Shown: positions 8,266-15,044 of the stretch, in pieces
How the letters are laid out: each line of letters opens with the position of its first letter
Numbering within the stretch: the stretch's first letter is position 1
Assembly (NCBI GenBank): GCA_012035435.1
Contig: JAAUPH010000021.1
Span: 1 to 15,411 of the forward strand
From: Sphingopyxis sp.
GTDB lineage: Bacteria; Pseudomonadota; Alphaproteobacteria; Sphingomonadales; Sphingomonadaceae
Length of the DNA stretch: 15,411 bases
Direction of reading: 5' to 3'
Made by a program: the position numbers and the translations under genes
Notes under the pieces: model-generated
Told to the model about the DNA's origin: nothing
Databases searched by the model: none
What the model saw: only the letters and a program-made list of their open reading frames with translations

Positions 8266-8305
8266 GATGGTCGGATGTCCAGCTTCACTGGACCATCCGG
8301 CCATC
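8266..8305 (+). promoter_or_regulatory. Long hairpin between the first two genes of the secreted-protein operon
   Basis: GATGGTCGGATGTCCAG (8266-8282) pairs with CTGGACCATCCGGCCATC (8288-8305) around the loop CTTCA, with one bulge and one mismatch. No T-run follows, so it is not a standard terminator. It may set the ratio of the first gene to those downstream by partial termination, or protect the 3' end of the first message. Confidence 0.6.
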
Positions 8306-8341
8306 ACTGACCGGATCAGTTTACGAACGGGAGTTCGAACA

Positions 8342-8812
8342 ATGAACGGTAAAATATTCTTTGCCCATCTGGCGATCGCTGCGGTACCGGTGCTTTCAGT
8401 ACCGGCCTATGCCCACTCGGGCGATCTGATCCCCAACGCCGCGGTAACGGCGGCTCTCGCAGCGGTCGATCACGATTCTGCCGCAGCACCCGGCGCAGAC
8501 ATGGCTGGTTCGCCCAGCGTCGCAGCACCCGCCGCTGCGGCGCCAGCATTGCCTTCGGACACCGAAAGCGATGCCGTCGCCGATGATGATCTGCTGCTGC
8601 TACGCGGCGGCGAAACCATCGTTGTCGGCAACCAGACATTGACGGCCATCAGCAATGGCAATGCTTTCAACGGCAATTATGTCGCGGGCAATATTGCGCT
8701 GACCGACAATGCGCTGTCCAACTTCAACGGCATTGGTAATGTTTTGATGAACACGGGTGCGCAGAATAATCTGCAATCGGCCATGAACGTCACGATCAAC
8801 ATTGCCGAGTGA
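8342..8812 (+). CDS. Small secreted protein with RGG processing-site motif, amyloid-like C-terminus
   Basis: 156 residues. ATG 8342 is chosen over the upstream in-frame ATG at 8264 because GGGAG lies 8 nt before it and a signal peptide follows at once (MNGKIFFAHLAIAAVPVLSV, cleavage probably after AYA). Residues 25-75 form an Ala/Pro-rich pro-region. At 79-90 comes VADDDLLLLRGG, matching VADAELSEQRGG in the gene at 9635. The part after RGG is Asn/Gly-rich: QTLTAISNGN, then DNALSNFNGIGNVLMNTG and NLQSAMNV, which align with the C-terminus of the preceding gene. Prediction: the neighbouring C39 peptidase cuts after RGG, releasing a ~66-residue mature unit. Function is inferred from context; I recognise no named family. 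Confidence 0.83.
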   Translation: MNGKIFFAHLAIAAVPVLSVPAYAHSGDLIPNAAVTAALAAVDHDSAAAPGADMAGSPSVAAPAAAAPALPSDTESDAVADDDLLLLRGGETIVVGNQTLTAISNGNAFNGNYVAGNIALTDNALSNFNGIGNVLMNTGAQNNLQSAMNVTINIAE

Positions 8813-8867
8813 CGGCATCTCGCTCTGGCGGGACATCATCAACGCGCGAAACCCTGGGAGGTCGCCG

Positions 8868-9623
8868 GTGAGACAGCTCAACCCCCGAAAATTGGCCGGA
8901 CTTGGCATCGCACTATGCGCTCTTGCCGCGACGGCGGCCCCGGCGCGAGCCGAAGTGCAGTTAAGCCGCGAAACGGGCGGCGATTTCAGCGTGAAGGTGA
9001 TGAGCTGGTGGGAAATACCCTTTCGCACCGTCGTGCGCCAACGCTATGATTTCAGTTGCGGCTCAGCCGCGGTGGCGACCTTGCTGACGCACCATTACGG
9101 CCGCAAGACCGACGAGATGGCCGCATTCAAAGCAATGTGGGCCACCGGCGATCAGGAATTGATCCGCAAGGTCGGCTTTTCAATGTTCGACATGAAAAAC
9201 TATCTCACCAGCCTTGGATATCGGACCGAGGGTTTCAAGCTGTCGGTGGACAAGCTCAAGACCATCAAGCGACCGGTGATCGTGCTGATCGACCTTAAGG
9301 GCTTCAAGCATTTCGTGGTCGTCAAAGGTGTGATCGGTGACCGCATCCTGACCGGCGATTCCGCTTTGGGTCTGACCCAATATTCGGTCGAGGATTTCGG
9401 CAAGATGTGGAACGGCATCGCGCTGGTCATCGTGGACGTACCCGACGGTAAGCCGCCACGCTATAATCTTGCCGGCGACTGGGGTCCATGGTCGCGCGCG
9501 CCGCTCGAGGCGGGACATGAATCGCTGGCGGTGCATGTCAATGATCTGACCATGCACCTTCCGCCCGACTATCAGATCACTCCCTCGATCCTGCTTCAGG
9601 TGCGCGTGGGCACAGTAAAATAA
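8868..9623 (+). CDS. Stand-alone exported C39 (double-glycine) peptidase, FapD-like
   Basis: 251 residues. GTG 8868 is preferred: GGGAGG lies 6 nt upstream and a signal peptide follows (GLGIALCALAATAAPARAEV). An in-frame ATG at 8802 overlaps the previous gene and would put 22 residues before it. The papain-like C39 fold is seen as RQRYDFSCGSAAVATLLTHH (oxyanion Gln58, nucleophile Cys64), KHFVVVKGV (His148) and LTGDSALG (Asp164). C39 domains cut after double-glycine leaders; here there is no ABC-transporter part, so the enzyme should act in the periplasm. The Pseudomonas Fap operon has a C39 member, FapD. Likely substrates are the flanking gene products with RGG motifs. The C-terminal ~60 residues (ending HVNDLTMHLPPDYQ) have no clear assignment. 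Confidence 0.92.
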   Translation: MRQLNPRKLAGLGIALCALAATAAPARAEVQLSRETGGDFSVKVMSWWEIPFRTVVRQRYDFSCGSAAVATLLTHHYGRKTDEMAAFKAMWATGDQELIRKVGFSMFDMKNYLTSLGYRTEGFKLSVDKLKTIKRPVIVLIDLKGFKHFVVVKGVIGDRILTGDSALGLTQYSVEDFGKMWNGIALVIVDVPDGKPPRYNLAGDWGPWSRAPLEAGHESLAVHVNDLTMHLPPDYQITPSILLQVRVGTVK

Positions 9624-9634
9624 GGAATTCAGCC

Positions 9635-10276
9635 ATGTTTGCCTCCAGAATTGCTACCGCCAGCCTTGCCGTTCTGGCGTCCTGCTCAGCGGCGTGGGCA
9701 GGTGAAGTTGCGCCACCATCGCTGAACGACGGCGAAAGGCTGAAGAAGAATGCTTCATCGCTCCTCGACGATGCGATGTTTGCGGATGCCACCGACGTGG
9801 TTGCCGATGCAGAGCTTTCTGAGCAGCGCGGCGGATTCCGCCTCGCCGGCATGGACATCCGCCTGGGCGCCGACATAAAAACCTTCCTCAACGGCGAGCT
9901 TGCGCTGCACACGACGGTGCAATGGACGGAAAATGCCGCAGTGACGACGCAGACCATGTCAGCCGCGCTGACGCTGGCGGACGCAGAGATGCTGCGGAAC
10001 AATGTGCTGGCCACTGGCGCCATCACCATGAATGTCGGCAACGACCGCGTCTATCTGGCCAACAGTGGCCAGACGGCGCTGATCCACCGGAGCGATGGCG
10101 CGCTGCAAAATGTGCTGATCAACACCGCCAGCAATTTTTCGGCAACGCAGGAAGTGTCGGCGACGCTGGACCTGGGGCAATATCAGCAGTTTGCCGACAC
10201 GATCACCGCCGACCTGCTCAGCCGCAGCTTTGGCGGCGAAATCGGCCGCGCCATTACTGGGTCGCTGGGAAATTAG
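9635..10276 (+). CDS. Secreted protein with RGG motif, putative matrix/amyloid accessory subunit
   Basis: 213 residues; AAGGA lies 8 nt before the ATG and only 11 nt separate it from the C39 gene. Signal peptide MFASRIATASLAVLASCSAA, with cleavage near WAG. A helical, charged pro-region follows (LNDGERLKKNASSLLDD), then VADAELSEQRGG at 55-67. The mature part begins FRLAGMDIRLGADIKTFLNG and contains alternating polar/hydrophobic stretches (ELALHTTVQWTENAAVTTQ) suited to beta strands, and GALQNVLINTASN, a weak echo of the C-termini of the two small proteins upstream. No named family recognised; a conserved sphingomonad accessory protein of the C39 locus is my reading. Last gene of the operon, convergent with the barrel gene ending at 10561. 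Confidence 0.85.
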   Translation: MFASRIATASLAVLASCSAAWAGEVAPPSLNDGERLKKNASSLLDDAMFADATDVVADAELSEQRGGFRLAGMDIRLGADIKTFLNGELALHTTVQWTENAAVTTQTMSAALTLADAEMLRNNVLATGAITMNVGNDRVYLANSGQTALIHRSDGALQNVLINTASNFSATQEVSATLDLGQYQQFADTITADLLSRSFGGEIGRAITGSLGN

Positions 10277-10560
10277 GGCCAGATAAGATTGCGGACCCGT
10301 CGAAGGCCGGGGTCGCAAGGACGAAGTGGCTCGCAGCGCGCTCCAATATTCTCACCCAAAAGCGACGCATCCGATGCGTCACATCGTGGTGAGCCTGCGA
10401 CGACGTCCAGCGGGCGGGAAATGGCAACGGGAGGCGGTTTCTGGCGGCTCTTGGACAGCGTTGCGGCTTTGGGACAATGAACCACATTGACCCGTCAGCC
10501 GCGCCTTGCCGAGAACCACCAGAAACCGTCCTCATGGGTCAGGATCAGCGCACCTTGGTG
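10277..10560. other. Convergent intergenic region with a short perfect palindrome
   Basis: Between the two converging operons. GACGCAT-ccg-ATGCGTC at 10364-10380 is a perfect 7-bp stem that could act in transcripts of both strands, but no T-run follows on either side. I see no gene, RNA gene or further repeat that I can support here. Confidence 0.45.
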
Positions 10561-11980
10561 TTAGGGCAGCGCGGCTGCTGAGCCGTTGCCTGATGCAGCG
10601 GTGCTGCTTTTCTCTTTACGCAGATCAACACCTAACGGAAAGCGGAGCGTCACCGAAACATCGGGGGCATCTGCCGTGGCCCCGAATTCGAACCCGAAAT
10701 TGACCGACTGACGCTCTGACAGCCGGTAGGACATTCCCATCACCATCGCCCCGACCTGGGCACGGTTCGAGCGCTCTATGCCCGCGCCAATCTCGGTCTT
10801 GGTAGGAAAAATATAGCTGTGCTTATAGCCCAGCGAGAAGGAAAATCGCGGGTTTAGCGCAAATCCGAAACCGATGTTCCCGCTGATGGCATCGCCCGGA
10901 TCGACGCGGCCGATGAACGCGCCACCAATGTTACGGTCAATATCGCGCGGGATGTGATAGAGATACCCTAAGCTGCCATAAATGACCGCCGGATCCGAGG
11001 GCAGCAGGAAGCTGATACCGGGCTGTACGCCCCAAAAGCCCGATCCGGTCGCCAGACCCGTCGCAACGCCGAAATCATCAAAGCCGACCTCAAAGGGGCT
11101 TTTGCCGGTGTCGGACTTCACGCGCAAATTGGCGATCCAAATTGGCTGCTGCCCGCGGGCGCGATTAAGCTGATACCGCAGCGCCAATTCAAGATCGCCA
11201 ATATTCTGCTCTTTCAGTCTGATCGTGCGGACGATCCCTTCGTCCCGCTGCTGCGCGACCTCGATCCGGTCCCACCGGTACAAGAGCGGCAACCGGGCTT
11301 CCACTTCCAACCGGTTGGTAAGACCAAGCCGCGCCCCCCCAGGTGGTGACAATCGTGTCGCGGTCCACATCCGACGCTTCGATCAGGCCAACCTGAATTC
11401 CCGGAATCAGCTCAAACCCACGAAAAGACGAGCCGGTTGGTCGAGGAACTTGTATATTCATATGATGTATCGATCACCAATCGGCCGGGCTGCGTCAACA
11501 CGCCCTGCCCCTCGGGAACAGCCTCCACCTGGCTTTCGACCGTGGGTTCGGGCGGCGGCGCTTCGCCGACGGGTGCGTCGGGCAACGGCGGTGCGGGGCT
11601 TTGCGCAGCCAACGGAGTAGCCTGCCCCATGCCCCGACCGCGCAGCAGCGAGAGATCATCGCCGCCACCGGCCAAGGCGTCGATCGCGCGTTGCTGACGC
11701 GCGATCGTCTCATTTGCTGTTCGATCAGCGCGCGCTGCGCTCGCAGTTCCAGCATTAATGCGTCCAGCTGCGCGCCGACCGGCGCCTGCGCTGGCTCCTT
11801 TCGCGGGCCGCTGGCAGCGGGCGCGTTGGGCCCGTCTGCCCCCAATGTGCTGGTCGCAGGACAGGGAACAGCATCGGTGCAGTCTGCTGCAATTGCGGGC
11901 GCTGAAATCGCCGCCACGGCCGCAGTGGCAATGCCAAGCGCACGCCGTGCGGCGTTTTGGGGAGTGGTCGTGCTGGCCAT
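10561..11980 (-). CDS. Outer-membrane beta-barrel secretion protein with N-terminal coiled coil, FapF-like; three frameshifts
   Basis: Starts at ATG 11980, with GGAG 7 nt upstream, 3 nt after the regulator's stop codon. Signal peptide (GIATAAVAAISAPAIAA), a short Cys-containing segment (DCTDAVPC), then a coiled coil (LDALMLELRAQRALIEQQ, continuing NETIARQQRAIDALAGG once one A is restored), a Pro-rich linker, and from about residue 150 strand-rich barrel sequence (GLTNRLEVEARLPLLYR, ISGNIGFGFALNPRFSFSLG, MSYRLSERQSVNFGFEFG). Breaks: one base missing at the T3 run 11713-11715, one extra in the A4 run 11423-11426, one extra in the C7 run 11334-11340. Correcting all three gives exactly 472 codons plus stop. 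Coiled coil plus barrel matches FapF, the Fap amyloid exporter. Similar barrels are sometimes assigned to phenol-degradation MetA-type proteins, so pore function is secure but the cargo is inferred. Confidence 0.85.
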
Positions 11981-11983
11981 GGA

Positions 11984-12679
11984 TCAGCTCCGGTACTGCG
12001 GGGCGAGTTCCAGCTTGGGTGCGATGCTCGCCCCCCCTCGCCGCAAGGACATGACCGCCGCATCTCCATCGCCGCTGGCCAGCCGCTCAAGTGCCCCATG
12101 GTCGTTGATGACGATCCAGTGCGGACCATCAAATGTGATCAGATTCTGGCGGACAAATTCCGATAATGTCCGGCTGACGGTGTGGATGGTCAGGCCAAGA
12201 TGGTCGGCAATGTCGGTGCGCGACATGGGCAATGGCAGCGGCTTGTCAGAACCGGTCCGCCGCGATGTGGCGATAAGGAACGCAGCAAGACGTTCCGCCG
12301 CAGTGCGACGACCGAGCAGAAAGATACAGGCCCGCGCACTGTTCAATGCTCGCTGCAACGCTCCATGTTCCGGCGCAGTATCAACGTCGACAGGTGGCTT
12401 CGTGACATTGCGATGGCGCCGCAGCGTTACCGTCGTCACCGCCTCGGCCGAGGAATGATAAAAGGCTTCATCAATGCCAAAAGCATCACCGTCATAGTGG
12501 AAGCCGGTCAGTTGGCGATGTCCATCGGTGTAAAGGAAGCAAGTTCGCACTGTACCGGAAACAACCTCGAACCAATCGGTTGCCGGATCGCCTTGGAGAT
12601 AGATGATTTCGCCTTTGCGAAACTTGAGCAACAGCAAATTATCCCGGCTGCCGTGAGCCGGGGCATAGTGGGCCGACAT
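11984..12679 (-). CDS. Crp/Fnr-family transcriptional regulator
   Basis: 231 residues; GGAG lies 7 nt before ATG 12679. The N-terminal cNMP-binding-like barrel shows RKGEIIYLQGDPATDWFEVV and SGTVRTCFLYTDGHRQLTGF, with YHSSAEAVTTVTLRR near its end. The C-terminal Crp-type winged helix is clear at about 153-176 (SRTDIADHLGLTIHTVSR). The recognition helix has H-x-x-S-R where Fnr/FixK proteins have E-x-x-S-R. Only two Cys are present, so no Fnr-type iron-sulfur cluster is expected, and the nucleotide-binding Arg/Ser set of Crp is not obvious; the signal is unknown. Because it is co-transcribed with the barrel gene, I infer control of the secreted-protein operon through the palindrome at 7526-7541. 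Confidence 0.93.
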   Translation of the reverse strand: MSAHYAPAHGSRDNLLLLKFRKGEIIYLQGDPATDWFEVVSGTVRTCFLYTDGHRQLTGFHYDGDAFGIDEAFYHSSAEAVTTVTLRRHRNVTKPPVDVDTAPEHGALQRALNSARACIFLLGRRTAAERLAAFLIATSRRTGSDKPLPLPMSRTDIADHLGLTIHTVSRTLSEFVRQNLITFDGPHWIVINDHGALERLASGDGDAAVMSLRRGGASIAPKLELAPQYRS

Positions 12680-13059
12680 TTCGTTTCTCCCGTTGAGAGG
12701 ATCGTGCGGCCCGTATATTATCGTTGGAGATGCTGTTAACTATAAGAGCACCATGTCACCATGCGCCATTGGTCGGAATCCGTGGGAAAATCCGGGATGA
12801 TAAAAGACTAAGGGTTTTTACCTGCCGCTTTTTAAATTACTGTTGTTTTTCAGTTATTTGTTGGCTGAACATCTTCAAATTGATGCAGTATTTTAACAAG
12901 TGAATTTGCCAGATACGACGAAGCGATGGCGTTCGTCGCAAAGTAACGGAACGAACCTGTCAGGCCCTTCGTTGTTATCGCGCAGACGGCAACGGCCGCT
13001 CCGGGTTGCAGAACAGTTGCACAAGAAAAAAGCAATTCGACCAGCGAGGAGTTGATACT
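12680..13059. other. Divergent AT-rich intergenic region with inverted repeats
   Basis: The stretch 12780-12900 is much more AT-rich than its surroundings, as expected for divergent promoters of the Crp/Fnr and LuxR-type genes. CGACGAA (12916-12922) pairs with TTCGTCG (12932-12938), and GTTCGT (12931-12936) with ACGAAC (12951-12956), about 120 nt before the LuxR-type gene; these could be operator half-sites. No gene is supported, and I could not fix -35/-10 hexamers with confidence. Confidence 0.4.
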
Positions 13060-13308
13060 GTGTTGCAAATAGACCCCGCAAACGGGATTCCCGTGCTGAC
13101 TGCGCGCGAGCAGCAGGTTTTGGCACTGGTGGCGCACGGACTGTCCGCAAAGGAAATTGCTCAGGAAATTGAAATAGCTCCGCGCACTGTCGAACGGCAT
13201 GTTGAAAACCTGCGCCTGAAAATTCGGGCCCGCAACCGCACGCACATGGTAATTTTGGCGGTTGAGTCCGGGCTGCTTGCCGTGGCAAATCATGACGCGC
13301 ACAGCTGA
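13060..13308 (+). CDS. Small single-domain LuxR/GerE-type DNA-binding protein
   Basis: 82 residues from GTG 13060, chosen because GAGGAG lies 8 nt upstream. A TTG at 13006 would add 18 poorly conserved residues. Nearly the whole protein is one GerE helix-turn-helix: LTAREQQVLALVAHGLSAKE followed by IAPRTVERHVENLRLKI (about residues 13-54). There is no receiver, autoinducer or PAS domain, so it may act constitutively, dimerise with another protein, or be the remnant of a larger regulator. It is divergent from the Crp/Fnr gene and may belong to the control of the secretion locus, since LuxR-type proteins such as CsgD control amyloid operons elsewhere; that link is only suggestive. Confidence 0.82.
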   Translation: MLQIDPANGIPVLTAREQQVLALVAHGLSAKEIAQEIEIAPRTVERHVENLRLKIRARNRTHMVILAVESGLLAVANHDAHS

Positions 13309-13350
13309 GCCGCGAATGTGTCGATTCAAAAAGTCCAGCCAGTTCCAGCT

Positions 13351-13540
13351 TATCTGAGAATGTTTTGATAGCGCGCGTCCAAGTTGATGGCCTGTTGCTC
13401 ATCAGCGGCGGCGCGCGTGGGATCGCCATAATTTCGCAGCAGGACGCTACGGTTGTAATAGGCTCGCGCTGATTTGCGTGAGAGCCGTACCGCGCGGTCG
13501 AGATCGGCAATAGCGGCGTCGCTGTCACCTTGGCGATCAT
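13351..13540 (-). pseudogene. 3' end of a tetratricopeptide-repeat protein gene
   Basis: Reverse-strand reading gives DRQGDSDAAIADLDRAVRLS followed by AYYNRSVLLRNYGDPTRAAA, two TPR helices, and ends QQAINLDARYQNILR with TAA at 13351. Upstream, within the sequence shared around 13524-13540, the reading changes to an unrelated family, so only the last ~60 codons are present. This piece may be true neighbouring chromosome, with the mosaic beginning at its upstream edge. Confidence 0.7.
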
Positions 13541-13705
13541 GCGCCAGCCCGCGGCGGTGCGCAGGTACACGTTGGTGGCCACGATGGGCGCTGGCTGAGG
13601 TTCGGCTTTTCCCTGGATCGAAAAAGTCTCGAAGACGCTGTGCACCGCGAGCATCATGCCGCTGATCGCCACCTGCTGCTCGATGCGCAGGCGCGCGCTC
13701 GGCCG
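13525..13705 (-). pseudogene. Fragment, SnoaL/NTF2-like protein
   Basis: The reading [20 protein letters not shown], then PAPIVATNVYLRTAAGWRMI, resembles the last strands of a SnoaL-like (NTF2-fold) protein, where ATNVYxRxxxGWRM is a common pattern. Both ends are cut: it joins a TPR reading on one side and an epimerase reading on the other. Family assignment is by memory of the pattern. Confidence 0.5.
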
Positions 13706-13800
13706 CCGGCGAACAGCTTGAACGGCAGCAGCATTTTCTTGAGCGCTCCGCCGTCCTTGCTGAGCACCACGCCGGTCCGCAGCAGCACGACGCGAATGCC
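13702..13800 (-). pseudogene. Fragment, NAD-dependent epimerase (TIGR01777/YfcH-like)
   Basis: [20 protein letters not shown] followed by [11 protein letters not shown] is the highly conserved central segment of YfcH-type sugar-nucleotide epimerases. Only about 33 codons are present, with no Rossmann start and no remainder of the protein. It is fused in frame, by chance or by joining, to the beta-helix-like reading upstream. Confidence 0.7.
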
Positions 13801-14040
13801 GGCATCGGTATTGCCGAGCGTATCGTTGAGCGGATTGGCCAGGTTGACGCCGACCTGATTCGCCAGCACGAAGTTGGGAAACGGCACGGGGCCGGTATTG
13901 ACGAAAACGCCGCCGCTGTTGGTGTTGCTATTGCCGGCGATCAGATTGTTGTCGGCAAGCAGTCCATCACCCGTAATTGAATCGGTAATCAGAATGCCGG
14001 TCGCCACAGCGCCGGCGCCGGCCGCCCCCGCCTGCGGCGT
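13798..14040 (-). pseudogene. Fragment, right-handed beta-helix-like protein
   Basis: About 80 codons with [19 protein letters not shown] and [20 protein letters not shown], like the Asn/Gly ladder of parallel beta-helix surface proteins (GNxIGxDxxGxxPLGNxxxGI). Bounded on both sides by unrelated readings; no start or stop of its own. Confidence 0.5.
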
Positions 14041-14373
14041 ATGGCTGAACACGGTCTTGCCGTCGCGGTCCACCTCGATGATCCGGGCTGGACCGCTCTC
14101 GGCGATCATCGTGAGGCCATTGTCCAGACGTTGGATGGCGTGGACTTCCACGGGTTTGCCCGCGTTGCCGTTCATCTTGCCGGAGTCGTACTCCCAGACG
14201 ATCTGCTTGTCGGGCGCGACTTCGACGCCCGCTGCCAGCCGAGTTGGGTGAGGATGTTGCCATTCGGCAGCAACTGGGCGTCATGGATCGCGCCGATCTT
14301 GAGTTCCCACTCCAGCGAACCATCCGGCGCCACAATGGCCAGGCGTTTGACCGAGTCGTCCGCCACGAGCAGG
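14040..14373 (-). pseudogene. Fragment, beta-propeller protein (PQQ-like repeats), one frameshift
   Basis: LLVADDSVKRLAIVAPDGSL, then [19 protein letters not shown] and, after a frame change near 14230, [20 protein letters not shown] and [20 protein letters not shown]. The blades match beta-propeller proteins that I associate with planctomycetes and verrucomicrobia. A single G missing from a G-run (CGGG to CGGGG) restores the frame. About 110 codons, open at both ends. Unlike the sphingomonad genes to the left, and out of place here. Confidence 0.6.
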
Positions 14374-14430
14374 CGGCGGTGCACGCGGCGGAAGGCTACG
14401 CGCGCTCCACCGGCAAGGTTGGCGTGTTCA
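14361..14430 (+). pseudogene. Fragment, acetolactate-synthase-like thiamine-diphosphate enzyme
   Basis: RHEQAAVHAAEGYARSTGKV followed by GVF is the conserved Glu-containing segment of the PYR domain in IlvB-type enzymes. About 23 codons on the opposite strand to the beta-propeller piece. The two readings overlap over the bases at 14361-14373, which look like a microhomology join. Confidence 0.65.
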
Positions 14431-14436
14431 GCTGGG

Positions 14437-14585
14437 CACAGACCGGCGGGTGGGCACTTCGGTGGATTCCATGAAAGTGCAGGGCATCACCGGGGAGAGC
14501 CTGATCGTGGCCTCGCCTTACGGGCGGCTGCTCGGGCTCGTGCTCGAGTCGCCCATCGCCGTTAACCAACGGACGTCGTCTCGAT
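14437..14585 (+). pseudogene. 3' end of an unidentified gene
   Basis: Codon pattern and the reading VGTSVDSMKVQGITGESLIV then ASPYGRLLGLVLESPIAVNQ, ending at TGA 14583-14585, look coding, but I do not recognise the family. It is followed after a normal gap by a ribosome-binding site and a new start at 14600, so these two pieces probably come from one natural fragment. Confidence 0.4.
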
Positions 14586-14599
14586 GAAGGAAATCGCCA

Positions 14600-14695
14600 A
14601 TGAACCCTCCGTTCCGCGTGCGTCGCCTCGCGCCGCCGCCGCCGCTTGCTTTGACCCTGCTCAGCTCTGCGCTCGCGCTCCCGGCTTATGCGCAA
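14600..14695 (+). pseudogene. 5' end of an exported-protein gene (signal peptide only)
   Basis: ATG 14600 has AGGAAA 7 nt upstream and encodes a signal peptide: MNPPFRVRRLAPPPPLALTL, then LSSALALPAYAQ. Right after the cleavage site the sequence switches to the antisense of another gene, so the mature protein is missing. The open frame to 14812 continues only by accident. Confidence 0.55.
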
Positions 14696-15030
14696 AATCA
14701 TCAGGACGTCGACGAGCCGGTCGAGGAACACTTCGTCGATTTCCGGCCGACCAACAACGCCTGCGTTGACGAAGTACGTGCCGGGCTGCATGCGGCAGTC
14801 GAACTCGAGTGAAACGCTGCAGCGCTCGCCGGCATCCACCAGTACGCCATGCCCGTCAGCAGCCGACACGGCGCCACCGACTTCAACACCCGTGGTGGTG
14901 CGGATCATCATTCCGCAACGGACTGCCGTGATCGTCCGCGCGAATTCGACATCGAAGCGCAGCCTGTAGCGTCGCCCGGGCTGAAGCAGGTTCACCCGGC
15001 GACCGTCGAGCGTAGATCGCAGCGGGATTG
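14696..15030 (-). pseudogene. Fragment, Wzt-type polysaccharide ABC-transporter C-terminal (carbohydrate-binding) domain
   Basis: Reverse-strand reading: LQPGRRYRLRFDVEFARTIT, CGMMIRTTTGVEVGG and CRMQPGTYFVNAGVVG, ending in EVFLDRLVDVLMI. The order PGxxYxLRFxVEF - GxxIRxxxGxE - LxPGTYFVxxGV is that of the O-antigen exporter Wzt C-terminal beta-sandwich. About 110 codons; the ATPase half is absent, and both edges abut unrelated sequence. Confidence 0.65.
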
Positions 15031-15044
15031 AAGTCTCCTCCGGT

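Noticed and set aside
8264..8341. Upstream ATG for the second secreted-protein gene
   Set aside because: It starts at the edge of the hairpin, has no good ribosome-binding site, and would bury the signal peptide behind 26 residues.
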